From: an uncultured Clostridia bacterium
GTDB taxonomy: Bacteria > Bacillota > Clostridia > Christensenellales > Aristaeellaceae
Direction of reading: 5' to 3'
Length of the DNA: 25,379 bases
Assembly (NCBI GenBank): GCA_946409855.1
Contig: CAMJXZ010000007.1
Span: forward strand, 1 to 25,379
Shown here: piece after piece, positions 16,484 to 23,413 of the stretch
How positions within the stretch are numbered: the first letter of the stretch is position 1
Layout of the letters: the number at the start of each line of letters is the position of its first letter
Position numbers and translations under genes: made by a program
Notes under the pieces: generated by a model
The model's database searches: none
Told to the model about the DNA's origin: nothing
The model's input: the letters and a program-made list of their open reading frames with translations, nothing else

Positions 16484-17023
16484 TCAGGGCGCGTCCCTGC
16501 CGGGCAGCGGCTTGAGCAGGAACAGCACCAGGTCGTCGTCGTTTGCAACCTCGCCGTAGGGGACGCCGGGCCGGTCCCGGTACCAGACCCCCGACCCGTC
16601 CGGGACATAGCCCCGCTTCACGTACAGGCGCTGGGCGCTGCCGTACCCGCTGTGCAGGCCGACGCCCAGGCACACCCTGTCCGAACGCTCCGCGGCGATC
16701 CGCTCGGCGGCATCCATGAGCCGGCTGCCGATGCCCCGCCTCCTGTATTTTTCCAGCACGCCGAAATCGACGATCACCGGGATGCCCTGCCCGGCGAACG
16801 GCCCGCTCCGGCACGTCCAGTACACGTTCACATACCCGGCCGGCTGCTCGTCCCACAAGGCGGTCAGGGAAACGCATTTTCCCGCCGCCTGGTCGGAAAG
16901 CCTGGTTAAGTATTTGGCGATGTCCGCGTGCCAGCCCTGGGCGATCTCCCCGTCGGTAAATGCCTGCGCGTCCTGTTCCTCCATGCGGCGGATCAGCAGC
17001 GCGCCTTCCCGTTCATGCATCAT
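16484..17023 (-). CDS. GNAT family N-acetyltransferase
   Basis: 179-residue single-domain GNAT. The acetyl-CoA pyrophosphate-binding loop is RRRGIG at 94-99, preceded by the strand VIVDFGVL and followed by the helix SRLMDAAERIA. The C-terminus has the usual beta strand with RLYVKRGYVPDG. Substrate unknown; the many acidic surface residues and the neighbours suggest a small molecule. The ATG at 17023 has GGAGGAA 7 bases upstream and lies 13 bases after the stop of the double-GNAT gene. Confidence 0.9.
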   Translation of the reverse strand: MMHEREGALLIRRMEEQDAQAFTDGEIAQGWHADIAKYLTRLSDQAAGKCVSLTALWDEQPAGYVNVYWTCRSGPFAGQGIPVIVDFGVLEKYRRRGIGSRLMDAAERIAAERSDRVCLGVGLHSGYGSAQRLYVKRGYVPDGSGVWYRDRPGVPYGEVANDDDLVLFLLKPLPGRDAP

Positions 17024-17036
17024 CCCGGTTTCCTCC

Positions 17037-18140
17037 TCAAAGCGCTTTGGCCAGTATCAGTTCCGTCGGCTGCTCATAGCCGGGGAAGGGCAGCGTCAGG
17101 CCCCCGCAGTCCCTGTAGCCCAGAGCGCGGTAAAAGTGCTGGGCGCTTTCATCCGCCTGGGTGGAGGTCATCAAAAGCCCGTATCCCCGGGCCTTCATAT
17201 CCTGCTCCCACCGGTTCATCAGCAGCCGCCCCAGGCCCTGCCGCTGCTTATCCTCCCGGACGTACAGCAGGCTGCAGAAGGGGATGCTGTCCCAGAAAAG
17301 GAAATAACGAAGCAGCCCCGCCTTTTGCCCGTCCGCATCCACCACATAGGCCGTACGGTCCCGCACCTTCCCGGAGAAGGCCGCTTCCGTCAGGTGCCGG
17401 TCCAGGGAAAACCAGAAGGCCCGGTCCGTTTCTTCCGCGAAGCGGATGTGCACCGCCGCGCCCGCTTCCGCCCTGGCCTGCCCGCCGGACAGGAAGCGCC
17501 TGACGTCCGTTTCGGCAAACGCTTCCAGGGCCGGATGGCCGGTCAGCGTTTTCACGATCTCCCAGCCCGCCCGGTTCCGCTCCGCATTCCGTTCGATGGG
17601 GCGGAAGCCCAGGTCCAGGTACACCTTGCAGGCCAGCCAGGTGGTGGTCTGGGTGGGCACCACGGCGCGCCGGTACCCCAGCTCCTTCATCCGCCGGAGG
17701 GCCCCGGCGGCCAGGGGCTTGGAAAGCCCCCTGCTCTGATGGTCCCGCCGGACCGCCACCCAGTGCAGCATGCCGTTCACGCCGTCGTCCGGTTTCCGGA
17801 TATCGTAAAAGGCCGTGGCCGTGGCGACCTTTTCCCCTTCCGGGCTTACGATAAAGAACATCCGGTCCGGGAGTTCCGCCTCGTGATCCCCGTAGTACCT
17901 CTGCCACGCGTCCGCCCCGTCTTCCCAGGCGGAAAACTCCCTGGCGCTCAGCTCGATATTGATCCAGGTCTCCCGGTCCCCCGGGGCGTAATACTGAAAG
18001 CGGTACCCCGCGGGCAGGGGATACGCCGGCAGCTCCTCAAGCCCTCTTTCCAGCACCAGCTCGTAATACGGGATCCGCGGGTCGTGGTTGTCAAACATCC
18101 GGAGCGATTCCGCCGCCCGGCTGCCGCCTGTTCCGTCCAT
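17037..18140 (-). CDS. Protein with two GNAT acetyltransferase domains
   Basis: 367 residues with two GNAT folds. Domain 1 has the acetyl-CoA loop QSRGLS (135-140) after the strand MLHWVAVRRDH; domain 2 has QRQGLG (299-304) after SLLYVREDK and ends ALGYRDCGGLTLPFPGYE. Domain 1's final Ser in place of Gly/Ala is common when only one half is catalytic, so domain 2 may be the active one. Two starts are possible: ATG 18140 with a weak GGGAAAG site, or ATG 18098 (MFDNHDPRIPYY), which looks like a natural N-terminus and overlaps the end of a small upstream frame by 8 bases. I give the longer form. Confidence 0.85.
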   Translation of the reverse strand: MDGTGGSRAAESLRMFDNHDPRIPYYELVLERGLEELPAYPLPAGYRFQYYAPGDRETWINIELSAREFSAWEDGADAWQRYYGDHEAELPDRMFFIVSPEGEKVATATAFYDIRKPDDGVNGMLHWVAVRRDHQSRGLSKPLAAGALRRMKELGYRRAVVPTQTTTWLACKVYLDLGFRPIERNAERNRAGWEIVKTLTGHPALEAFAETDVRRFLSGGQARAEAGAAVHIRFAEETDRAFWFSLDRHLTEAAFSGKVRDRTAYVVDADGQKAGLLRYFLFWDSIPFCSLLYVREDKQRQGLGRLLMNRWEQDMKARGYGLLMTSTQADESAQHFYRALGYRDCGGLTLPFPGYEQPTELILAKAL

Positions 18141-18263
18141 GATTGCTTTCCCAGCCTTTCCTGATTGATGAATCCCGAGCCTTCCGGGAAATGTATTCCG
18201 CGGTGTTCATGGCCGCCGTCAGGAATCCCGGCAATTCCTTCACGCAGAACGCGCCCGCTCCCG

Positions 18264-18848
18264 TTATTCTTCGCCGGCGACGGCTTCAAACCGCTTCCTT
18301 GCCTGCCTGTTTTCAAGGTTCAGCAGCACGCAGATCAGGATATCAAACCCAACGAACCCAAGGCAGACGGCGGCCTGGCTGCCGTACAGCCCGAGCACCA
18401 GCGACACAATGGGGATCACGATGGACGCGTAAAAATAGGTGGGCGAAAAATAAATCCAGTAATACGGCAGAAAGTGCGCGCCCACCGTAATGGCGTACAG
18501 CATGATCATCTTCTCCGGCGCGGCGTACATGGCCCACAGAACGATCGGCAGATACAGCAGCTGATTGAGGGCCGCCACGACGGAAAGTCCGCTGAGCGGG
18601 TTTTCTTTGCTGAATATATCCACATGGATGATCCTGCCGAACAGCATCCCCGCCGGCATCAGCAGCGCGGAGCAGCCCATGGCGATCAGGTTTTTCGTCT
18701 GCAGGCTCCAGTCCGTCAGGAAGGCGGTCAGCATGATCGTCCACAAAGCGGCGGAGGCCAGGATGAAGGGCAGCCCCTTCTTCTGCCGGACCGCGAATTC
18801 AATCTTCAGTTCGCTCAGCGCCCGGGCTTTTGATTGCTTCTGTTCCAT
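18264..18848 (-). CDS. Small polytopic membrane protein (possibly DUF7010 family)
   Basis: 194 residues. A charged N-terminus (MEQKQSKARALSELKIEFAVRQKKG) is followed by five to six hydrophobic segments (about 26-45, 52-70, 88-107, 112-130, 135-155 and 160-178), and it ends in a charged cytoplasmic tail RQARKRFEAVAGEE. The phrase RQKKGLPFILAS is familiar from a family NCBI calls DUF7010, but I cannot confirm it. No transport or catalytic motif is visible. Of two adjacent ATGs (18851, 18848) I chose the second, since GGGGAGG sits only 3 bases from the first. It lies 37 bases after a GNAT gene and 123 bases before the double-GNAT gene. Confidence 0.75.
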   Translation of the reverse strand: MEQKQSKARALSELKIEFAVRQKKGLPFILASAALWTIMLTAFLTDWSLQTKNLIAMGCSALLMPAGMLFGRIIHVDIFSKENPLSGLSVVAALNQLLYLPIVLWAMYAAPEKMIMLYAITVGAHFLPYYWIYFSPTYFYASIVIPIVSLVLGLYGSQAAVCLGFVGFDILICVLLNLENRQARKRFEAVAGEE

Positions 18849-18888
18849 CATTCTCCTCCCCTTTTGTCAGAAAGACGGCTGTTGGACG

Positions 18889-19728
18889 TCAGTTCCCTTC
18901 CTCCGTCCTCACCGCCTCAGTTTCCACCCACGCGGGCCTGAAGCCGCTGTTCAGCGCGATGCATTGCGAGGGGATGTTCGCGGCCGCCGTGCCGTAGAAG
19001 GGAACGTCCCCTCTTTCGATGATCCTGTTTTTGAGCAAAGTGACCAGGGCGGTGCCGACGCCCATGCCGCGGTACGCCGGCAGGACGTCGATCCCGATCT
19101 GCTGCCAGCCCGGCGCGTCCTCCGAGCACCCCGCCATGCCCATGACGGTATCCCCGTCCAAAGCCAGGACGGCGATCCTGTCCGGCCGCACCGGGCAGGG
19201 CACCGGATAGGCGATGGCGTTCGGGAACCGCGGGTCCCCGTAAAACGGGCGGATCCCGCTCTCGTCCAGCCACCGGACCTGATACCGGTTTGTCCCCGGT
19301 CCACGCGCATCCGCGGGCGTCTTTTGCCCCCTCAGCGCGTCCGGCCTCCGCGCCGCATCCTGAAAGCGCTCCTCCGCCCGGCCCCCGCGGCACGGCAGGA
19401 ACATGTGATGCGTCGGCGACATCCGATAGCCGTACCGCTGCAGCTCCTCATCGAGCTTCGCGAGCATGCCGAATTCGAACAGCCGGTGGCCTTCCACCCC
19501 CCTGGTCAGGCCGCGCAGGAATCCTTGCAGGCCCTCGTCCGCCATGAGGACAGCATTCCCGCCCAGCGTCGCCATCTGCAGAAACGGCCTGCCGGGGCTG
19601 TAGCTCCTCCGCCCTTCGTTCAGCGCGGGGAGGATGATGACGTTCTCCTCCGCCTGAAAATCCGCCGGAGCACAGTTAAGATCAACGGACAGCTGCCTGA
19701 GAAGCTTTTCCCGGTATTCCCTGAACAT
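18889..19728 (-). CDS. GNAT family N-acetyltransferase with N-terminal extension
   Basis: 279 residues. The C-terminal half is the GNAT domain: IGIDVLPAYRGMGVGTALV with the acetyl-CoA loop RGMGVG (220-225), then GTAAANIPSQCIALNSGFRPAW, the usual last strand. The first 140 residues are a separate domain (FREYREKLLRQLSVDLNCAPADF...), seen in other clostridial GNAT proteins and of unknown use. Substrate unknown. I chose the ATG at 19728: its upstream GGAAGAAGG is moderate, but the frame beyond it to 19869 is arginine/proline-rich shadow of the YczE gene. Confidence 0.85.
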   Translation of the reverse strand: MFREYREKLLRQLSVDLNCAPADFQAEENVIILPALNEGRRSYSPGRPFLQMATLGGNAVLMADEGLQGFLRGLTRGVEGHRLFEFGMLAKLDEELQRYGYRMSPTHHMFLPCRGGRAEERFQDAARRPDALRGQKTPADARGPGTNRYQVRWLDESGIRPFYGDPRFPNAIAYPVPCPVRPDRIAVLALDGDTVMGMAGCSEDAPGWQQIGIDVLPAYRGMGVGTALVTLLKNRIIERGDVPFYGTAAANIPSQCIALNSGFRPAWVETEAVRTEEGN

Positions 19729-19783
19729 CGTCTTTGCCTTCTTCCTCTTTTTTCGGATGCGCTCTGCGGCCCGTTCCGTCGCT

Positions 19784-20533
19784 TCAGGCGGACGCGCCGA
19801 ACAGCACCCGGACGGAATCCCTGAGCCGCTGGTGGCGCACGCCGGTCGCGTCGAACCGCACGGTGGCAAAGGCCAGCTGCATCACGGGCCCGGAGCAGAA
19901 CGCGCAGATCAGGGTGCCGATCCCCACCGGCCCGCCCAGCAGCCAGCCGATCAGCGTGGCCGTGCTCAGCAGCGCGATGCTCACCGCGCCGATGGGCACG
20001 CGCCTGACCCTTTTGGCCAGGCCCACCAGCAGCGTGTCCCTGGGCCCGCAGCCCAGGGAGGCGATCATGTAGGCGTACTGCGTATAGGCCATGATGAACA
20101 GCCCCGCGAACATCACCGGGATACCCATCCACAAGGACGCGCAGGGCGGCACCGCGCGGAGCCGGTTGAAGAAGTCCACCGCCTTGCCCACCACGAAGGC
20201 GTCGATGAACATGGCGATGCCGATGGGCTCCTTCAGCAGGATGTCGATCACCAGGATGATCAGGGACACCGCGATGGACGCGCTGCCGTACAGGATGTGC
20301 AGGCTTTTGGACAGCCCCAGGTTGAGCACATCCCACGGCCCCGCGCCGATGTTGGCCTGAATGGTCAGATACACCCCGAACCCGTTGACAAACAGGGCGG
20401 CCGCTGAAATCAGCATGTTCAGAAAAATCGCGCCGGGGGTGCGGTTGTCGCGCAGGCTGTACACCGTGGCCCCTGCCCGGCCGCGCGTCCGCCCGCCGCA
20501 GTGTGCGTATTTCGTCGGTTTTGTCCTGCTCAT
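19784..20533 (-). CDS. YczE/YyaS/YitT-type integral membrane protein
   Basis: 249 residues with six or so membrane segments. The N-terminal 30 residues are charged and cytoplasmic. GAGPWDVLNLGLS and a second related GCGPRDTLLVGLAKR motif show the internal duplication typical of the YczE/YyaS/YitT family. YczE in Bacillus is linked to surfactin or antibiotic production, but no general substrate is established. The ATG at 20533 has only a distant AGGGACC, so expression may be weak or the true start may be slightly different. It is followed by the GNAT gene after 55 bases. Its upstream gap holds no clear promoter. Confidence 0.8.
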   Translation of the reverse strand: MSRTKPTKYAHCGGRTRGRAGATVYSLRDNRTPGAIFLNMLISAAALFVNGFGVYLTIQANIGAGPWDVLNLGLSKSLHILYGSASIAVSLIILVIDILLKEPIGIAMFIDAFVVGKAVDFFNRLRAVPPCASLWMGIPVMFAGLFIMAYTQYAYMIASLGCGPRDTLLVGLAKRVRRVPIGAVSIALLSTATLIGWLLGGPVGIGTLICAFCSGPVMQLAFATVRFDATGVRHQRLRDSVRVLFGASA

Positions 20534-20635
20534 CTGTCTGATTGGTCCCTTCCGCGTATCGCCCGCCCGGTTTTTTCCGGCAGGCGCCGTAATCTTTCAA
20601 TATCGCTTCTTCGTTTGATTGCCGGGCGTTTATAT

Positions 20636-20794
20636 CTATTCCAGGGTCCGGGCGCGTTTCCTTCCGGGAACCGCGGCCGCCCTGCCGTTTCCGCCGCCTG
20701 TCCGCCGGTTCTGAGATTTATATTTTTTGCGCCGGCAAAGATAATATGACCCGGAGCAATAAACTGTTTCCATCATCGCATCAGCCTTGCCCAT
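20636..20794 (-). CDS. Candidate small ORF (52 aa) after the AlbA_2 gene
   Basis: A short minus-strand frame begins ATG at 20794, 31 bases after the AlbA_2 gene's stop, with GCAGGG five bases before the T-run preceding the ATG and AAGGAG further up. The peptide starts MGKADAMMETVYCSGSYYL, has two cysteines and a very basic second half (RRKKYKSQNRRTGGG). The second half loses the base bias of the first and may simply be read-through, so the frame may not be real. No family recognised. It would be co-transcribed with the AlbA_2 gene if genuine. Confidence 0.3.
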   Translation of the reverse strand: MGKADAMMETVYCSGSYYLCRRKKYKSQNRRTGGGNGRAAAVPGRKRARTLE

Positions 20795-20825
20795 AAAAAC
20801 CCTGCGGTTATCTCCTTCTGAATAT

Positions 20826-22166
20826 TTACAGAACTTGCCAATAGCCTGTTTTGTTTGAACCGATCCGCTGTATCAGCTTCTTGTTCTTCAGCGCCGCGAG
20901 CAGCCGGGAGATTGTTCTTTCTGATTTTCCTGATGCCGCCGCGAGATCGGCGTTTGTCATGGACGGTGACTTTTTCAGCGCTGACAGAAGCATCAGTTCC
21001 GCTTCAGATATCCTGCCATTTTCCACGCCATTTATCCCGCCGCCATTTGGCGGGATATTCCGGTCATTCCTTGAAAATACAAGCGTAAAAGCCGTTTCCT
21101 CATTGGTATAAGTCACAGCAACCTTTGCTTCATTGCAAAGCGTATATATCTTCCTGATCCCTGATCCAAAGGTTTCAACGTCTTTGCAAAGATAGAGTGT
21201 TCTTGCGATCACTTCATTTCTCAGATATGAATGAATGTCCCTGGTATAAAAGTCTATCGGTTCAAATTCATTGGCAAACGATCCCGGGTTGCAGATCGAA
21301 ATACGGTTTGAGAATATATCTATCTCGTGTTGTACGGAGAGATCGTAACGTGCGTGGGCAAAGCTGTTGATCACAGCTTCTCTGACAGCATCGATCGGGA
21401 TTTCAGGGATCTCTTTCCGATGGATCCCATCTCCGCTCATTTCGACACGCCAGCGGATGTTCTTAACGATATAGGTTACCGCCATGTCGATCAGCTCAAA
21501 TATATTTCCCTCTGCCCGGTTCAGATCCAAAAAAGTCTCTTTGTGATCGGTAGCGAACACTGCCATTTTCAATGTAATGGGTTTCCCGGAGGAAAACAGA
21601 AAGACGCCGGCGTTTGTCAGGTGATCCCCGTTCAGGACCCCAAGCTGATCAAGGATTTTTCGCTTGTCATATGCAACTTCAGGAAGCCTCCCGCAGGAAA
21701 TAGCAGAATCATAAAAAGATCTGACCGTCTTGTCGTCCGCGTTTTCTACGGTCTTATCCGTAGTTTTGTTTTCCCAGTTCTCTTCGTATTCCCTGCGGAT
21801 CATGATTTTCCGAAGTTCGGAAGGTGTCAGTTCTCTGTCCTCATCAGCTATACGTATATAGTACTTTCCGAAGGCGGAATAAGGAACGTCATCTCCGGAA
21901 AACGTAAGAGTAATGACCTCGACTCCTTCGATTTCTTCAATATCAACGATAGGGATCAGCTGCGGCTTGATGGATTCATAAACTTTCCTGGAGATATCAC
22001 GAAGCGTGGAGTCCGTGATGATGAATGAATTGGGGGTGCCGTCGTTCCTGAGACCGAAATACACTTTTCCATGCTTATGCTTATTCAGCATGGCAGAGAC
22101 TGAAATCATGGCTTCATTCAGTTCTCCGGTCGTTTTCTTGAATTCCGTGTGTTCATCTTCACGCAT
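20826..22166 (-). CDS. AlbA_2 (Schlafen-type) / ATPase / winged-helix regulator
   Basis: 446 residues. Residues 1-125 are an AlbA_2-like DNA-binding domain (REDEHTEFKKTTGELNEAM, then KVYFGLRNDGT). Residues 240-365 are a HATPase_c_4-type ATP-binding domain: N box REAVINSFAHARY (262-274) and G box GSGIRKI (334-340). A linker, IPPNGGGINGVENG (371-384), leads to a winged helix (388-446) with KSERTISRLLAALKNKKLI. Relatives are annotated as ATP-dependent transcriptional regulators or helicase-like; function is not established. The ATG at 22166 has GGGAGAG about 10 bases upstream; GTG at 22208 lies within the promoter region. Base use differs from neighbours: 27 G+C of 60 at 21301-21360 against 39 of 60 at 15301-15360, so recent acquisition is likely. 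It is the only gene here with an obvious repeat-laden promoter. Confidence 0.85.
   Translation of the reverse strand: MREDEHTEFKKTTGELNEAMISVSAMLNKHKHGKVYFGLRNDGTPNSFIITDSTLRDISRKVYESIKPQLIPIVDIEEIEGVEVITLTFSGDDVPYSAFGKYYIRIADEDRELTPSELRKIMIRREYEENWENKTTDKTVENADDKTVRSFYDSAISCGRLPEVAYDKRKILDQLGVLNGDHLTNAGVFLFSSGKPITLKMAVFATDHKETFLDLNRAEGNIFELIDMAVTYIVKNIRWRVEMSGDGIHRKEIPEIPIDAVREAVINSFAHARYDLSVQHEIDIFSNRISICNPGSFANEFEPIDFYTRDIHSYLRNEVIARTLYLCKDVETFGSGIRKIYTLCNEAKVAVTYTNEETAFTLVFSRNDRNIPPNGGGINGVENGRISEAELMLLSALKKSPSMTNADLAAASGKSERTISRLLAALKNKKLIQRIGSNKTGYWQVL
21034..21056 (-). repeat. Perfect 8-bp hairpin within the AlbA_2 linker coding tract
   Basis: ATCCCGCC at 21034-21041 pairs exactly with GGCGGGAT at 21049-21056 around a 7-base loop. 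It encodes part of IPPNGGGING, the linker between the ATPase and winged-helix domains. The tract also contains ATGGCG-type words on the minus strand that resemble those in the gene's promoter. Confidence 0.6.
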
Positions 22167-22198
22167 TATCGGACCGCTCTCCCTTCCGTTGTTTTCAC

Positions 22199-22227
22199 AT
22201 ATTATCACAGATGGCGATATAAATCAA
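22199..22227 (-). promoter_or_regulatory. Promoter of the AlbA_2 gene
   Basis: On the minus strand TTGATT (-35, 22227-22222) and TAATAT (-10, 22204-22199) are 17 bases apart; each matches 4 of 6 consensus bases. Transcription would begin near 22192, leaving a leader of about 25 bases containing the GGGAGAG ribosome site and ending at the ATG at 22166. One ATGGCG-type repeat lies inside the spacer and two lie just upstream of the -35. Confidence 0.6.
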
Positions 22228-22255
22228 CGGAATGGCGGAATATATGGCGGAATAA
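22211..22255. repeat. Three 12-bp ATGGCG-type repeats on the AlbA_2 promoter
   Basis: Plus-strand copies: ATGGCGATATAA at 22211-22222 (inside the promoter spacer), ATGGCGGAATAT at 22232-22243 and ATGGCGGAATAA at 22244-22255 (in direct tandem, immediately upstream of the -35). Placement across and beside the -35 suits a regulator-binding site, perhaps for the gene's own winged helix. That function is inferred. Confidence 0.6.
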
Positions 22256-22476
22256 ACCATTGCTTTTCATTAATCATCATATCATGATCGGCTCGAAGAG
22301 CTGATCTTCCTGTGCTTTTCAGGTGCTCCCACTGAACAGATGCAGCCTTGACAAAAAAGTGTACGGTGCACCGGTGAGAGGGGTACGTCTCCGAAGCGGA
22401 ACGCCCTGACCGCTCCGTTTCCGAACGCCAAAAAGAGCCATCCGCCCAATGATCAAAGGTTCCGCCGCCCCCTCCG
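22256..22476. other. Intergenic stretch with hairpins and no convincing gene
   Basis: Between the AlbA_2 promoter region and the double-GNAT stop. It holds a near-perfect hairpin GATCGGCTC/GAGCTGATC (22286-22294 with 22298-22306, one wobble), a palindrome CGGTGCACCG, and a second hairpin CGAAGCGG/CCGCTCCG (22392-22399 with 22410-22417, one wobble). A 60-codon frame crosses it from 22501 to 22319 but lacks a ribosome site and overlaps the GNAT 3' end. The base composition is nearer the host than the AlbA_2 gene. It might be a dispersed repeat or a decayed insert end. Confidence 0.35.
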
Positions 22477-23400
22477 TCATTTCACCGTAAAGGACGTCCA
22501 TTCGATCCGGCTGTACCGCATCACGTCCTCCGCCTTATCCATGCCCAGCTTTTCGTAAAAGGGGACCGCGCGCTCGTTGGCCACCAGATAGACGGCGATG
22601 TCCTTTTCCCCGCCGGCGATATCCAGCGCGGCCCGCATCAGGCGGCGGCCGATGCCCTGCCGCTCATGATCCCTGGCCACCCCCAGGTCGGTCACGAACA
22701 GCCAGTAGGCAAAATCCGTCAGCCCCAGCAGCACCCCGTTCAGGCGCCCCGATTCGTCCCGGGCCGTCAGGGAAACGGAAGCGCTTTTCAGCAGCCTTCC
22801 GATCCGTTCGGGAAACCGTTCCGCCGGGTACTGCGACCCAAGGTCCGTCCGGGCGAGGAACCCGATATATTCCTCCGCCGTCAGCCGCTCGCTTTGGATC
22901 CGGACACCGCCCGAAAGGCCCGTCTCCCCTGCCGGCGGTTCCCGGTCCTCCGGGTCCCCCGCCGTCAGGTCCTTTTTCATATAGCCTTCCCGGTATTCCC
23001 GGTAGCCGTGCTTCGGGTAAAACGCCCAGGACTCGAACCACTGCTCCTTCGGCGTGCCCAGGTGAACATACATTTCCTTTTTCCCCTGGCCGGCCGCCCA
23101 TTCTTCCGCCGCCTTCAGCAGCGCGGAGCCGATGCCCCGGCGCTTGCATCCAGCCTTCACGTAGAGCCGGTGGAGGAAAACGCCTGTCCCTTCCCCCTCC
23201 GGCCGGCAGCCCGCGCAGCCGACGACCCGGTCCTTTTCATCCAGCGCCAGCCAGAACATGCCGCCGGCCTCCGGGTAGCTCTGCCGGACGGTCAGCAGGT
23301 CCGCGTTCAGCCCGGGCACCCGGCCCAAAGCGTCCTTGGCCTCCAGCACCATGAAGATCATGTCGTCCCGGTACTTTTCGTCATACGCGATGATCCGCAT
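22477..23400 (-). CDS. Protein with two GNAT acetyltransferase domains
   Basis: 307 residues. Domain 1 has the acetyl-CoA loop KRRGIG (86-91) after VFLHRLYVKAGC; domain 2 has ERQGIG (246-251) after LFVTDLGVARDH, and a final VPFYEKLGMDKAEDVMRYSR. A variable Glu/Gly/Pro-rich linker (about 155-168) joins them. Both loops are intact, unlike domain 1 of the other double-GNAT protein, so both could bind acetyl-CoA. Substrate unknown. The ATG at 23400 has GGGAGGAAAAGG 6 bases upstream and lies 13 bases after the radical SAM stop, so the two form an operon. The domain 2 end VMRYSRIEW is typical of acetyltransferases acting on amino-containing small molecules, but that is only suggestive. Confidence 0.88.
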   Translation of the reverse strand: MRIIAYDEKYRDDMIFMVLEAKDALGRVPGLNADLLTVRQSYPEAGGMFWLALDEKDRVVGCAGCRPEGEGTGVFLHRLYVKAGCKRRGIGSALLKAAEEWAAGQGKKEMYVHLGTPKEQWFESWAFYPKHGYREYREGYMKKDLTAGDPEDREPPAGETGLSGGVRIQSERLTAEEYIGFLARTDLGSQYPAERFPERIGRLLKSASVSLTARDESGRLNGVLLGLTDFAYWLFVTDLGVARDHERQGIGRRLMRAALDIAGGEKDIAVYLVANERAVPFYEKLGMDKAEDVMRYSRIEWTSFTVK

Positions 23401-23413
23401 CCTTTTCCTCCCG

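Noticed and set aside
20534..20640. Promoter for the YczE-type gene
   Set aside because: TATAAA-like and TTGAAA-like words exist but not at 16-18 base spacing in the right order.
22331..22339. ACTGAACAG shared with the perfect hairpin at 57-85
   Set aside because: A 9-base match is expected by chance in a window of this size and the flanks do not match.
22319..22501. 60-codon minus-strand frame between the AlbA_2 and double-GNAT genes
   Set aside because: It overlaps the 3' end of the GNAT gene in another frame, has no ribosome site, and its peptide has no recognisable family. Kept only as part of the unexplained gap.
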